Shown here piece after piece: positions 34,201 to 44,160 of a stretch of DNA of 64,000 bases. How positions within the stretch are numbered: the stretch's first letter is position 1; every line of letters begins with the position of its first letter. The translations under genes were made by a program, and so were the position numbers. This DNA is from Dendrophyllia cribrosa. Lineage: Eukaryota > Cnidaria > Anthozoa > Scleractinia > Dendrophylliidae. A model generated the notes under the pieces. That model ran no database searches, had not been told where the DNA came from, and saw nothing but the letters and a program-made list of their open reading frames with translations. The stretch lies in NCBI GenBank assembly GCA_024195265.1, contig JAJLRJ010000009.1, positions 11,040,291 through 11,104,290 on the forward strand, given 5' to 3'.

Positions 34201-36131
34201 AGCTTTCATTATCTCCGAAACACCGAGCTAACACGGCAGCTCCATCACTTGTGTCCTCAAATTCGATTGGTTTGCACAATAGTGATCCCAGTGTTAGCCC
34301 CGTTCCTGAGGCTCTAAACACAACGAACCCAAGTGATTTGTCGGCGCTCGATCGACCTCCTCCCGCTTATGAGCTGAGAAATGAAGCGCACAAGCCAGCC
34401 TCGGTTGTGAATGAACAACCGCCACCATACGAGACATTGACCCATAATGGGCCTACTCTACCAGGAGCTCCCTTAGAAGAAGCACCTCCGCTGCCTGAGA
34501 AGGCTCCCCTCTCTGAGAGCCTGTTGAATGGTTTGACAGCAACAGAGAGGCGTTCAGAACAGGAGCTTAGTTTAGCGTCCAAAGCAGATCTGAGCTTACT
34601 CATGCACATCCCACAATGTGCTCATGTTCAGTTGGACCATTTTCAATTTGTATTTCTTCTGCGTATGCAGGAAATGCTAGTTAAGCTGCAGGAAGATTTA
34701 GAGAATGGCCAAGCTCCTCAGACAAACCATGTGAGTGAGTCAGGAGACTCTCTACCTGCGGTGTCATTTTCTATCCTTGCACGAGAAGTAGACTTGAACA
34801 TTGTGCTTCCTCCAGCGCCGGACCGTGAACCATCACATCTGGACAGGGATCAAAACATTAGCCGCAATGCCAGCAGTCTCAGCAGCTACTTAGAAACTGG
34901 TGTTGTATCAGACAGTGGTTGTCAATCTCCCGATGTTATTGACTTCAAAGCTCACTCTAGAACCGACTCAGATGGAGCTCCACAGTGGAAAGATGGGTTG
35001 CAATCCAGCACGGAAAATCGTAGTCCTAGAGCTAGCGATGAGCACGTGTTATCACCTCGACCCAACTCATCACAGTCTGTATCTCATACTTCAGGTCGTG
35101 CCAGTGCGTCTTCAGCTCCTGATTCCGAAGGCTGGTTGATGGTCGCTGGCAACGACGGCAAGTCCACGTCTGGTCGAGTCCAGAGCAGGACAGACAGTGA
35201 CGCGAGTAACTTCAGTAGTCAATTGGAAAGTAGCGTTTCCAAAGATTCCAGTAAAAAGGATAAAAAAGACCCCAAAATGGTGTCGATTCTTTCCATTCAA
35301 GGCGAAGAAGTCGAAGCTGGAATACATTTTCAGGGATATGAGAAGGTGATCAAGATAATTTCCCCAGAAATCAAACTGGAGGAGCTTGGTGTGCTTAATT
35401 TTGACAAATATCTCAACAAGAAGTCCTTCAGGAAATCCTCTACAAAGACCACACTCTCTCCTGCGTCAGAGGCCACTCCCATGGTGCGCATGCGCGCGGT
35501 GTTTGGCCCCTCTGCTGAAAGGTTGGAACCAACAGCTGGGGAGCGAGGTTTCATGCACGTCAAAGCCAACGGTGTTAATGGCGCTTTGTTGGTAAGCACT
35601 TTAGGAAGCATGGCTGAATGCCTCGAGGATGAAGTTCTGGTACCTCCGATGCCTTTCTTGATAGAAGTGAACAACTCGAATGTGAGTATTAACAACGACA
35701 TGCCTCCCACGCTGGTATCAGCGCCGTTGGCCATTCCGGTGGATTTAAACATCGAAAACATCTCAATCCGGCGAGCAAACACTGGTGTCTTCCACATCAG
35801 GCCAATGGCCGCTGACTCTCAGGAGCGTGGTGGCGAACCGGTTACCACGCCAATGACACGTCAGGAATCAATCAATGCCAGTCAACTGAGCCTGTCAGAT
35901 TCAGCCTCGGTGTGTTCGCGTGCCGAGAGCTTGGAGAATGAGAAGCAGTGCCTGGTTGCTCAGGTGTCTGTTTCCCGTGCTGCACTGCAGTCGTTGCAGG
36001 AGGAGCGTGACGCCTTGTTGAAGACCATTGAAAGGCTGCAACAAGAGTTGTCATTTTCAAACCGCGAACAGGACTTGTTACAAGAAAAAATGACGAGCTT
36101 TCAGAAAGGAGGAAGAAAGGGATACAGATAG
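21262..36131 (+). CDS. BLTP3: Bridge-like lipid transfer protein 3 (UHRF1BP1/UHRF1BP1L, SHIP164 family), 11 exons
   Basis: Coding exons: 21262-21305, 21431-21593, 22604-22642, 24355-24464, 25441-25708, 26628-27284, 29443-29803, 30659-30765, 31922-32002, 33051-33380, 33951-36131. The frame closes through every junction to 1446 residues, matching about 1440-1464 for the human paralogues. The family forms rod-like proteins with a hydrophobic groove that move lipids between membranes; SHIP164 acts on early endosomes and trans-Golgi-derived vesicles. Seen: the N-terminal chorein signature (FTKNLSPNKI...GEGELHNLELDE) in exon 2, IHWTRLKTDPICLYLDKVEV across exons 3-4, the RGEVLTFKEITW block in exon 5, and LLLDDILWVLTQSQLEAL in exon 6. 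The large last exon has a Ser/Pro-rich disordered region with two PPxY motifs and a C-terminal coiled coil (about 35919-36105). The start ATG has A at -3. All introns are GT-AG except 21594-22603 (GC-AG). Confidence 0.95.
21594..22603 (+). other. BLTP3: GC-AG intron of BLTP3
   Basis: The only frame-preserving join between CNRISAK and IHWTRLKTD uses donor AAG|GCAAGA at 21593/21594 and acceptor TTTACAG at 22597-22603. The GT sites just downstream would break the frame into the next exon. The intron interior is AT-rich with no repeat that I can define. Confidence 0.85.
22832..23213. mobile_element. MITE with GCCTGGTCGCACTA ends
   Basis: GCTAAGCGCCTGGTCGCACT at the left and the inverse TAGTGCGACCAGGCCCTTAG at the right. 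About 380 bp, non-coding, in BLTP3 intron 22643-24354. Confidence 0.75.
23357..23410. repeat. Perfect short hairpin
   Basis: TACCCTGCGAGCAGAGCCTC (plus TTT) and its inverse separated by about ten bases, in a BLTP3 intron. Confidence 0.85.
24850..24945. repeat. Single arm of family F palindromic MITE
   Basis: ATTGACTAAGTGGGAGGGCC and GGAAAATATTTGGCTCGAGG match one arm of the complete element at 31082-31223; the other arm is missing. Confidence 0.7.
25187..25345. mobile_element. Palindromic MITE, family D, copy 1
   Basis: GTTGTAGTTCAAAATGAATC and its exact inverse form ~60 base arms, with a centre resembling ...GACAAAG.... Just upstream of BLTP3 exon 25441-25708. Related copies at 26396, 30453, 54833 and 55795. 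Confidence 0.85.
25858..26005. repeat. Family E inverted-repeat element, copy 2
   Basis: GTGTTTCATCAGGATATCCA and AGGTGTTTGGATACCTGATG as in 8990-9125; the arms are inverted to each other. Confidence 0.7.
26396..26540. mobile_element. Family D palindromic MITE, diverged copy
   Basis: Has the family centre (TTTGTCTCAGATTCATTACG ... GACAAAGAAAAA) and the AACCACAACA end; the left arm is weak. In BLTP3 intron 25709-26627. Confidence 0.6.
28960..29110. mobile_element. Family G palindromic element, copy 1
   Basis: AAAGCTGACATTTCGAGCAC and its inverse CGAAATGTCAGCTTTTGAAT surround an inner GCCCTT/AAGGGC pair. Relative at 37367-37580. Confidence 0.7.
29185..29265 (-). ncRNA. tRNA-Thr(GGT)-like head of a SINE
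   Basis: The minus strand has a good A box (TTAGCTCAGTTGG), a possible loop CCGGTAA (anticodon GGT), an intact T arm (ATGGGTTCGATTCCCGT), but a poorly paired acceptor stem. It continues into a repeat tail (CCTGATTTTTTTTCAGGC), so a SINE or tRNA pseudogene is more likely than a functional tRNA. Confidence 0.55.
30088..30154. repeat. Perfect 29 bp palindrome
   Basis: GTCTTGAGCAAGCTTAGTAT and nine further bases are repeated as their exact inverse after a nine-base spacer. In BLTP3 intron 29804-30658. Confidence 0.9.
30453..30590. mobile_element. Family D palindromic MITE
   Basis: ATGTTGTAGTTAATTTTTTA and the inverse at the right end, with the family centre CAAATTCATTAGCATATTAC-like sequence. 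It ends 68 bases before BLTP3 exon 30659-30765. Confidence 0.8.
31082..31223. mobile_element. Family F palindromic MITE (complete)
   Basis: CTTATTGACAGAGTTAGGTT is paired in inverted form with AACTCAGTCAATAAG-like sequence at the right end; the inner arms (GGGAAAATATTTGGC and inverse) are near perfect. Confidence 0.85.
31558..31587. repeat. (AAAT)n microsatellite
   Basis: About six AAAT units in a BLTP3 intron. Confidence 0.85.
32078..32306. mobile_element. MITE with 9 bp target duplication (MULE-like)
   Basis: Ends TAGACTGCAAAACAGTC and GACTGTTTTGCAGTCTA are exact inverses. The nine bases TTATAACAC occur directly before (32069-32077) and directly after (32307-32315). A 9 bp duplication is typical of Mutator-like elements. 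No transposase, so non-autonomous. In BLTP3 intron 32003-33050. Confidence 0.85.
32900..32976. repeat. Pyrimidine (C/T) tract
   Basis: Nearly 80 bases of CCCCCT-type sequence, purine-free but for one G, 75 bases upstream of BLTP3 exon 33051-33380. Could form triplex or quadruplex structures. Confidence 0.9.
33770..33800. repeat. C-rich simple tract
   Basis: CCCCCCACCCCCACCCCCAC in BLTP3 intron 33381-33950. Confidence 0.8.
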
Positions 36132-37086
36132 AATACACTCAAAAACAGAAAACGGAGAAGACAATTACAGCATCACTTCTTGTTACTGGATTCCCGTGAG
36201 ATTTATGGACTTGCTCGTTCCCAGGTTCTTGCTACGCACGGTCTCTTTAGGAGGGGAAAAGAAAGAGCTTGCCTTATTAAGATATTAATTTCCAAAGAAC
36301 GAGGATTCCAACTTCAACTACTTTGGCAAACAGGAGTCTTATTTGTTGGAAAGTCGTGTTTGTGTTCACGAGAGATATTTTTGAATTATGGAAGAATAAT
36401 TTGAAGTGACATAATGACGTCCAACTCAACAGCAAATGCCTGCATTGTCATTAACATGACAGCACTGGTTTTATATCGGCCTGTTTGACTTACATTTAGG
36501 GTATTGGGCTGCGTTGAGAAGATATTGAATGCAATAATTTATTGATGATGCAGAAAAAAAAAACTTCAAAGATAAACTTTTACTTAGCTTAGTTAAAGTC
36601 GAAAGCGTGTGAGCTATTTTTAATAACTAGAATATTAAAAAAGAAAATAATTTTCAGATAAGGAGTAACGTTAAACAAATGGGTATTTTAGGCTAAGGGG
36701 TATCGAAATCTTTAGTTGTAATTCTTATCCGAATCAAATTAACGAATCATTTTTATTTTTGAATTGTAAGGAAATTTTGCCAACAAAAACGCGTGAATGA
36801 AATCTGTTTTCGTATCACATCTATAGTAGCTTTTATTGATGTTCTAAGAGCAGTTGTTTTTAAACACTCTAAAGTAATTTTCAATTGTAATTTTATCGTG
36901 ACAATTGTGTAGCGTCGCTCGGAAGTGAAAGCTGAGAGACCTAGCACTGCGTTCTACGGCAAATTGGTTTAGCTTGCTTGCTTCCCCTCTGCATTAGCTT
37001 GCTGTAAACGCGATGCTAAATCTCTCTAGTCTGATGGATAACCACTAGACACCTTTCTGTAAAGTATTGGTGTGTAATCTTAAATT

Positions 37087-37862
37087 GTAACCCTTTCACT
37101 CCCAGAGTCAATTATGGAGACATGTAGTGAAGTTCTAACTTTTGAGTCTGTGGATGAAATCCTAAGGTGTGACCATTCAAATGAAACCTCTTCAGCAGTA
37201 CTTTTGCATGGTACCATTTGTTCTAACTTGAGTCTGTGGACGAAGTCCTATGGTGTGACCATTCAAATGAAACCTCTTCAGCAGTACTTTTGCATGGTAC
37301 CATTTGTTCTAACTTTTGAGTCTGTGGATGAAATCCTATGGTGTGACCATTCAAATGAAACCTCTGCAGTACAAGAATTTAGTTTTATCGACTGAGTTTC
37401 GAGCGCTTCCCCTTCGTCGGAGCGAATCGCTCCGACGAAGGGCTAGCGCTCGAAACGTCAGCTATTTGAATCTTTTTACGGTGATCAATTTACCTTATTG
37501 ACTCAGTCGATAAAACTAAATTCTTGTGTTTCATTCCCCCACCGACGCAGCACCACAGTTTCTCTAGAAACTAACCCCACTCTTCAGCAGTACTTTTGCA
37601 TGGTACCATTTGTTCTAACTTTTGAGTCTGGACGAAATCCTATGGTGTGACCAAATGAAACCTCTTCGGCAGTACTTTTGCATGGTACCATTTGTTCTAA
37701 CTTTTGAGTCTGTAGATGAAATGCTATGGTGTGAACATTCAAATGAAACCTCTTCGGCAATACTTTTGCATGGTACCATTTGTTTTTGAGTATTTTACAA
37801 AATGAAATTTGGGATTTTTCTTGAATCTTAATTTTTGGCACTCTTCGGAGTGAAAGGGTTAA
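37087..37862 (-). mobile_element. Family C TTAA-type element with tandem units, interrupted
   Basis: Opens with GTAACCCTTTCACTCCCA and closes with GAGTGAAAGGGTTAA. Several ~88 bp units lie between in the opposite orientation to the copy at 981-1546 (GCAGTACTTTTGCATGGTAC repeated). A second element is inserted at about 37367-37580 within one unit. Confidence 0.8.
37367..37580. mobile_element. Family G element nested inside a family C unit
   Basis: ACAAGAATTTAGTTTTATCG at 37371 and the inverse CGATAAAACTAAATTCTTGT near 37508-37527; the inner palindrome CCTTCGTCGGAGCG/CGCTCCGACGAAGG forms a hairpin. The 88 bp unit resumes at TTCAGCAGTACTTTTGCATG just after it. Confidence 0.75.
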
Positions 37863-38705
37863 TGTGAAAAAAAGACGTGTTAAACTAAAGGAGTTTTGTT
37901 TCAACGCCCTTTTCGTGATACATTGTATTACGGTATAAAAGATAATATAGACAGTGAGGGTCGTGAGAGGTAAATACCAAGGTGAAGAAAGCGTTTGTAT
38001 TTTTTTTCATTCTCAAATTTGTTTCCCGCTATTTAGGAATAAATTATTAAATTACTATAGAAAAAGACATTCATGTACACGACTTGAAAATCGTTCGCGC
38101 ATCAGAATTTATCGTCAAAAAAATACTAGATTATGTTGCTATTGAATCAGGAGTATTTAGTTAAACCATAGTTTATGGTAGAGTGTTTGAGCTACTTGAA
38201 TAAAAGCTAAAAATGATCAGACGTGAAAGGGAGTTCAGTCGACGTTTCAAAAGGGAATGCAATTTTCACTTCCAGAATCAAATGTTATCAGTGTATAGTG
38301 GCTCGAAGGCTGTGTTCACACTTGGTGCCCGAGCACAGTTCCCGATTTCGATTATCGTTGGGCACTAATGTGAACACACCTTTTTTCAATTCGCCAGAAT
38401 TCGGGCATAGTGCCCGTGCCCGAGTACAAGGTCGAGACCTTGTACTCGGGCACCAAAGTGGACACCGGTTCCCAGCACGCGTTTTGCGTTAGTTGCGAGG
38501 GCTTTACCCACCAACCACTGTTTTGCGTACCCAAAATCCCTGGTACACTCATAATGTGAACATGTTGGTATCCGCAGTTGGGAACCCAGCTTTTCAGTTC
38601 TATAGTTCCGACAGTGTGACCATTCTGTTAAGCCTGGTTTTCACCAGCGACATAAGCGGAAGCATAAGAATTTGTGTCAAGTAAAAACGAACAGTGTTCA
38701 CTTTA

Positions 38706-38870
38706 AGAGGAGGCAGCGTGGTCGTGTGGTTAGGGTGCTGGACTTGAAATCCGGAGGTCCCGAGTTCAAGTCCCGCTCTGACCACTAGCTGGAGTTGTTT
38801 CACGGTAGACCCGAGTTCAACTCCTCGACCACGCTTGTAAAACAGCCGACTGGTTTGCCTCCTGCCAGTT
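38706..38870 (+). mobile_element. tRNA-Ser-like SINE
   Basis: The anticodon arm CTGGA-CTTGAAA-TCCGG would present TGA (Ser), and a B box GTTCAAGTC follows. The T stem does not pair well and there is no long serine variable arm. The segment runs into an unrelated body (ACTAGCTGGAGTTGTTTC). Confidence 0.6.
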
Positions 38871-39244
38871 GGGATTTTTAACATGTTATGTTCAATTTAT
38901 AATATTTGTTTATATATTTGAGTGGCGTGCCTGTGAATTAGCTACCAGCTAAGTGCTCGTTCACAAAAACAACATTTACCTTTTTTTTACATTTTGGTCC
39001 CCGAGCACGAGTGCCAGGAAACTGGTACAAAATGGTGCTGTGTTCAGACACTGGGTACCCAAGACATCAACATGTTCACATCATGAGTGTACCAGAAAAA
39101 GCAGAGGTTTGTGGGTAAAGTGCCTCGGAACTAACGCAAAACGCGTGCACACTGGGGACCGGTGCCCACTTTAGTGCCCGAGTACTCGGTCCCGAATTCT
39201 GGCTTTGGTATTTGAAAAAAAAAAACGGATATCACGCAGCTCTT

Positions 39245-39472
39245 AAGGCTGGTTTTCACTGGCGACGGAATCGGAGTCGTAAGAGCTCTTCCGACCTAGT
39301 GAAAATCGAAAATCGGAGTCAAACTCGACGGAATCGGAATCGGAAAAATCAGAACGGTTCCATTTCCTTCCGATTCCGCTTTTGACTCCGTAATATTCCG
39401 ATTTTCACTAGATCGTAACGCTCTGCGCTTCAGATTACGATGCCGACTCCGTCGTTAGTGAAAACCAGCCTT
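39245..39472. mobile_element. MITE with AAGGCTGGTTTTCACT ends
   Basis: AAGGCTGGTTTTCACTGGCG and the inverse CGTTAGTGAAAACCAGCCTT; the interior repeats GAATCGGA/TCCGATTC several times. Nested in the composite element 38308-39692. Confidence 0.8.
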
Positions 39473-40129
39473 TAACAACCTCTTAATTTTATTGGGCCAG
39501 GGTATCACGCAGCTTGATTGTTTTCAGGGCTAGGGTCCATTGTTGTGTTGTTTGTTCTAATGTTTTCTCAGCAAATCAGAGAAGACCTTGTAAGAGTTGC
39601 GTACTGCCCCGAAAAAAAGGTGTGTTCACATTAGTGCCCAGCGGTAATGGTACTCAGGCACCGTGCTCGGGCACCAAGTGTGAACATAGCCTAAGATTGA
39701 TCCTCATTCTTAAGATTGCTTGCGCTTATGATTATGTCAGGCCCGCTTTCACTGGACATAAGCGCTGTTATGCTTTAGTTTGCGTGTAGACGTCTTCTAT
39801 CTGGTAAAAACATGGCTTTACATGCTGTTCAAGGTGGCTCTTACATTTTGGGGATGGGCATGGAATTAAATTACTACTATTCAAACCGTAAAAATGATTC
39901 TAACTTTTACGTCTGAGGATGGAATCACGAAGTTAAATCGTTGAAGGCCAACTCTACATGGTGGGTAGCATTGATATTGTTAAGTTTTGTAGGTTCCAAA
40001 CCCTTACCCTTTTATATACCGTTTTTGACAGAAAAGGTAACCGTTTCATAGTACCTTCAATAGAAAACGGTACCCCTACAGAAGAAACACTGCATCTCTT
40101 TACCCCTTCAAATATAACCGAACAATAAT

Positions 40130-41065
40130 ATTCTTTTGTATTAAAGCTGTAACAATACATCGAACTATCGATAATTGCGATATTAACGCTGCGATAGCGA
40201 TGGATCAATAGCAAAAATGAAACGAACTATCGATAGTTTCGATAGTTTCTATACTTCTAACATTTTAACTTCTTTGAAAAATTGACACCTTTTTTACCCA
40301 TCTTTGATTCTCAAGGTCACAATAACGGTAAAAAAATAAACCGTAAAATCAATCCACCTACTGCACCTAGAATGTTTTAGCGTCTTGATGATTCTTGAAC
40401 CGCCATTAGGGTTTTGAAGTACGCCATCTTCGTTCCTGAGTCCCAGGATGTACTCTAATGTTCGAGGGGGTTATTTAAATTGCTGAGGTTCATTCAAACT
40501 TCAAACATGGCGGCCAATTTTGTAATCGCTGCAAACAAAAAAGGAAAGGCTGCTGTATGGAAGTATTTTGGCTTCATAAAAGAAAACGAAGACTCAACCA
40601 TCGACAATACAAGAGTGGGGTGCAGATTATGCATGACAACGCTGAAATACAGCGGGAATACGACAAACCTGATGAACTACTATAGTTTTTATTTTGTAAT
40701 TGAAAACAAAAACCACCGATAACAGTTTGACTGTTTGAATGTTCGATCTTCAACATTTTATTTGGTTTTACCACAAATTGTTTAAATATTCCACTGAAGT
40801 ATGTTCGAGTGTTCGTGAATCTACTACCACAGTACCACACTAACAACAGTTTATTGCATTTGGTTTCTCAATAATTGATTAAATTGCATTTCACTGTGTT
40901 CCACAGTACCTGTATTATATGACCGTGACTACTTCTTTATTGATAAGGCATTAAGTAAATACAGACATTCCTGAAAACTATCGCAATACTGATTGCAATA
41001 GTATCGCAATATCCATGTGACCTATTGCAATACAATTGCAATAGTTTAAATTTCCTCAATAGTCA
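40130..41065. mobile_element. Decayed hAT-type element with BED-finger remnant
   Basis: Boundaries are approximate: ATCGATAGTT/CAATAGTATCGCAATA-type sequence is rich on both sides of the BED-finger fragment at 40492-40722. No catalytic region was found, so this is a deletion derivative. Confidence 0.45.
40492..40722 (+). pseudogene. BED zinc finger fragment of a hAT transposase
   Basis: The frame reads AAVWKYFGF, then CRLC and SGNTTNLMNYY, the order seen in BED fingers of ZBED/hAT proteins (W-x-Y/H-F..., C-x2-C, T-x2-L...). The expected pair of zinc-binding histidines after NL is lost (NYY instead of H-type residues). The frame ends soon after, leaving no catalytic domain. Confidence 0.65.
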
Positions 41066-41075
41066 CCCTTATTTT

Positions 41076-41656
41076 GTATATACTAAAACAGTGGATGCCG
41101 TTGTTGGCGCGTTCTGATTGGTTACTGAAACTCCGGATCAAGTGCGATTCACCTCCAAGCAATTTGCGAGCGAAAATATTAATCGTTGACAGGAATAAAT
41201 GAGTTAAAAATCATCATTTTCGTGCTTTATTACATCCATTTTGAAATCACTGGTGATCCTTGCAATTTGATTGGCTCTCAGCAGTGCGATTTATTCCCGA
41301 ATCGCACTATTTTTTGCTCTAAATCGCATCTTCTAAATCGCATCTCATACAAAATGAGATGTAAAAGCGTTTCCGGTTCTGCTTTTTTACAAACCAGCTA
41401 CTAGCTGGATCAATAAAATACTGGTACTGACTAAAATCCTGTATTTGGGCGATTAAATTATGCGATTTCAAAATGGATGTAATAAAGTGGTAATTGAACT
41501 TTGTGTCGTGCAATTTTGGTCTGAAATCATTCTTGCGATTTTAAATCGAACTCTGCGCGCTGGTTCGATTTTGAAATCACGCGTATGATTTCAGACCAAA
41601 TTGCACTCCACTCAGTTCAGTGACAATTATATATTAACTCACTGTTTTAGTATATA
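41076..41656. mobile_element. 580 bp MITE with TATATACTAAAACAGTG ends
   Basis: TATATACTAAAACAGTG at the left and its exact inverse CACTGTTTTAGTATATA at the right. AAATCGCA and TGCGATTT blocks recur inside in both orientations. Confidence 0.8.
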
Positions 41657-41660
41657 CTAA

Positions 41661-41984
41661 GGGCCTGTTTATATGGAGAAAAGTTGTCTCGGGTAGGAGG
41701 TTCACCCGTCCACCCGCCCATGCCTAGACTACCTATAGTTGACCGAGTTGGCCCGGTTAGCCGAGCCAAACCGTTAAATGAGAAAAGTTGGCCTGGCCCG
41801 CCGGCGCGGGTCACCCTACCATCGAAAGAGGGTGACCCGGCTAACCGAGCAAACTTTGAGATTCTCATATAAACAGTTCGACGCGTTTTGTAAGGGAAAG
41901 TATGAAAACTTGGCTCGCCCAGGGTAGCTCGGGTGGGCGGGTGACCCGCCTACCCGGACAACTTTTCTCCATTTTAACAGGTTC
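41661..41984. mobile_element. MITE with GGGCCTGTTTATATGGAGAA end
   Basis: The left end GGGCCTGTTTATATGGAGAA and the right end ACAACTTTTCTCCATTTTAA are imperfect inverses. Inside are repeated GGTCACCC/GGGTGACC and CTAACCGAG/CTCGGTTAG motifs. It directly follows the previous element. Confidence 0.75.
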
Positions 41985-42439
41985 TAAAACAACGAAGCGA
42001 ACAGGTTATCACAGACGATGGCAAATATGTAGATGAGTACTCGCTCGCTCTTCCATCAGCTGTAAACGTTTTGTCACATGTTTTAAATTAGTTTTGTTAG
42101 GAATGCGTTGCGTAAGGCCCGGTTCAGACGCCGAACTTAATTCGAATTTGGACCGACCAAATAAACAAAAGTACGCCTGTTGATTCAGACGCCGAACTTA
42201 ATTAGCCGAACTTAATTCAGTTTGAAGAGAAACAAATCGAAAGGTCAGCGATTTTCAGGCAAAGATGTCAGAACACGCACCAGTCGAAAAGTTCGGCGTC
42301 TGAATCAAAGCCGTTTCAAAGCCGAAATTCACGGCTGAGCCAGGCGAAAAGAACGGCTGAGCCGTTCCAAATTCAAATAGCCGTTCTTAACTGATTCAGA
42401 CGCCGAACTTTCAGGGACCGCGGAGTAAGTTTTAGATTG

Positions 42440-42510
42440 GGGGGGGGGGGGGGGGGCTATCCCGAGCGCCGAAGGCGCGAGTTTTCTTTCGGGGGGGGGG
42501 GAGGGGGGGG
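42440..42510. repeat. Two poly-G runs
   Basis: G runs at about 42440-42457 and 42491-42510, inside the 42116-44215 element; a third is at about 44110-44125. Confidence 0.85.
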
Positions 42511-42789
42511 TTGAAAATTTGAGCTTCCAGAATCGCTAGAAATGCATTTAAAATTGAAAATCGTAAAAAAATGGTCGTGAATTTATATAAGGTGAAGTGC
42601 GTTTTAAACATTAGAAGCTCAACTTTTTCATGTTTAATCAGTCAAGTGAGGTTAGGGTTTGAGTCGGAACTAGTGCTCATTGTTTTTATTAAGCAGTGAT
42701 ACGCTATAAACAGCTGAACATGAACATGTTAAAACAGCAACAGTAACAAGCAACGATGAAATCAAAACCAGTCTGTAAAATCCCACTGA

Positions 42790-43652
42790 TCATGGTAAAA
42801 GATCTTGCACTGTGAAAGTACCAAAATTTCTTTTCCTGTTTTCATTTCTTGCTATAATCTCGTTTGCCACATCCACAAGTCGTAAGTTATCGGTACGGGT
42901 CTTGTGGGTGGTAAGCAAGGTCACGTGATTGAAGCGCTTTTGCGACATCTTTGCTCTAAGCCAGGATTTTATTCGCCTTGCTGTTGAAAACGAACGTTCG
43001 CCAGAAGCACTTGTTGCGGGGTTGACGTGAATCAGAACACAGATCTGTATCACCTCACTGATCATACTTGTATGAGCAGAATCGACATTTTTAATCGCTT
43101 TCAAAATGTCTGAATTTTTCTCCGTCCATTAAAATTTTGAAAATATCCAGTTGTGGAATCAGATATTCCATCCTTATGTCATCAGAGTAATGTTCACGGA
43201 TCTTAACCGATCTCTGACGAAGTGTCTGACGAGTTTACAGCACCGAGTAAAAGGCTTTCCAGGTTCATATAAGCTTTTGAAACTTGGCTGATCAAAGCGT
43301 TCAGTAATTGACGCAATGATCAAATCAAGCGCTTCAAAATAAACTCTTCGGTACAATTCCTCCGATGTTTTAGGGAAGGACGGTGCACTTGTCCAACCTC
43401 GAATCGTGTTGGAGCCCTCCTCTTTCTTGGCAGTTTAGGTTCTGAAACGTCAAGGAATGGTTGTTTCTTTTTCAAGACTGTCTCATAGAAAGCCTTGAAA
43501 GAATCATCATTTCTCATTCGTTTCAGAGCCTCTGTAATGAGTTTGGCGTTGTGCTGTCCAGAAACTGCTAGACTACGAGCAGTCTCTCTTTCCCAGCTTA
43601 GTCCGTCGAGCGAGAAACGAAAAGACATCAGTACCGAGCGGATAATGGCCAC
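42790..43652 (-). pseudogene. hAT-family transposase, C-terminal remnant with frameshifts
   Basis: Read on the minus strand. Block 1 (43652-43320) ends in PKLPRKRRAPTRFEVG. The coding then shifts frame to YRRVYFEALDLIIASITERF (43356-43174). A third block (43104-42790) has NPATSASGERSFSTARRIKSWLRAKM and RFNHVTLLTTHK, the signature of the hAT C-terminal dimerisation region. These segments in this order match ZMYM1-like hAT proteins. Frame breaks near 43340 and between 43174 and 43104 make it non-functional; the N-terminal catalytic part is missing. Confidence 0.8.
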
Positions 43653-43773
43653 GCGAAACTGCCTGCCTCGCCCCCAGTTTCACGTGGCCATTATCCGCTC
43701 ACTCATGTTTTTTCGTTTCTTGCTCAACGGACTAAGCTGGGAAAGAGAGACTGCTCGCAGTCTAAGAAACTGC
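43560..43773. repeat. Inverted duplication of a transposase segment
   Basis: 43560-43660 and 43675-43773 are near-perfect inverses (CAGTCTCTCTTTCCCAGCTT / AAGCTGGGAAAGAGAGACTG; GCGGATAATGGCCACG and inverse). The arms of about 100 bases carry the 5' part of the hAT fragment in both orientations. Confidence 0.85.
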
Positions 43774-44107
43774 CGACATAGTTGATTTTTGTGGAGTTGC
43801 TGATAAGTTGTCCGTGTGCCGAAATATAAGTTGACCCGAGATGTAGGCCGAGAAAGAAGTGAAACGATTTCATTTGAGCCTGACAGCCTAAAACACGGCC
43901 ACGAACTTCTTCTTCTAAGGATTTTGGATGTTTATTTAGCTAATTGAATTACATGGGTCCGCCGCAAAGCAAAACAAAGCTGTTTTGCGTAGAATAAAAG
44001 TTTTACAAAGCGTAAAACAAAACCACAATCAAAACAAGTGAGTTTCTTTTCTAAACCTTTTCTCTTTAAATTTTTATAAGAACTTTTTACAATTGCGGCA
44101 AAATTAT

Positions 44108-44160
44108 TGGGGGGGGGGGGGGGGGCACGTGCCCCCCCGGCCCCCCCAGCTCCGGGGTCC
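44108..44160. repeat. G-run/C-run pair
   Basis: A G run is followed by GCACGTGC and C runs, a local palindrome near the right end of the 42116-44215 element. Confidence 0.75.

Larger units (their letters stand above)
38308..39692. mobile_element. 1.4 kb composite inverted-repeat element
   Basis: AGGCTGTGTTCACACTTGGT at 38308 is matched by the inverse ending at 39692. The interior has further TGTGAACAC and GCCCGAGTACA inverted blocks, and a SINE and a smaller MITE are nested inside. No transposase. Confidence 0.7.

Noticed and set aside
34367..35797. Minus-strand frames of 80, 71 and 155 residues opposite the last BLTP3 exon
   Set aside because: They are shadows of the strongly supported plus-strand exon.
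38706..38790. Functional tRNA-Ser gene
   Set aside because: No long variable arm, weak T stem and fusion to a longer repeat body indicate a SINE.
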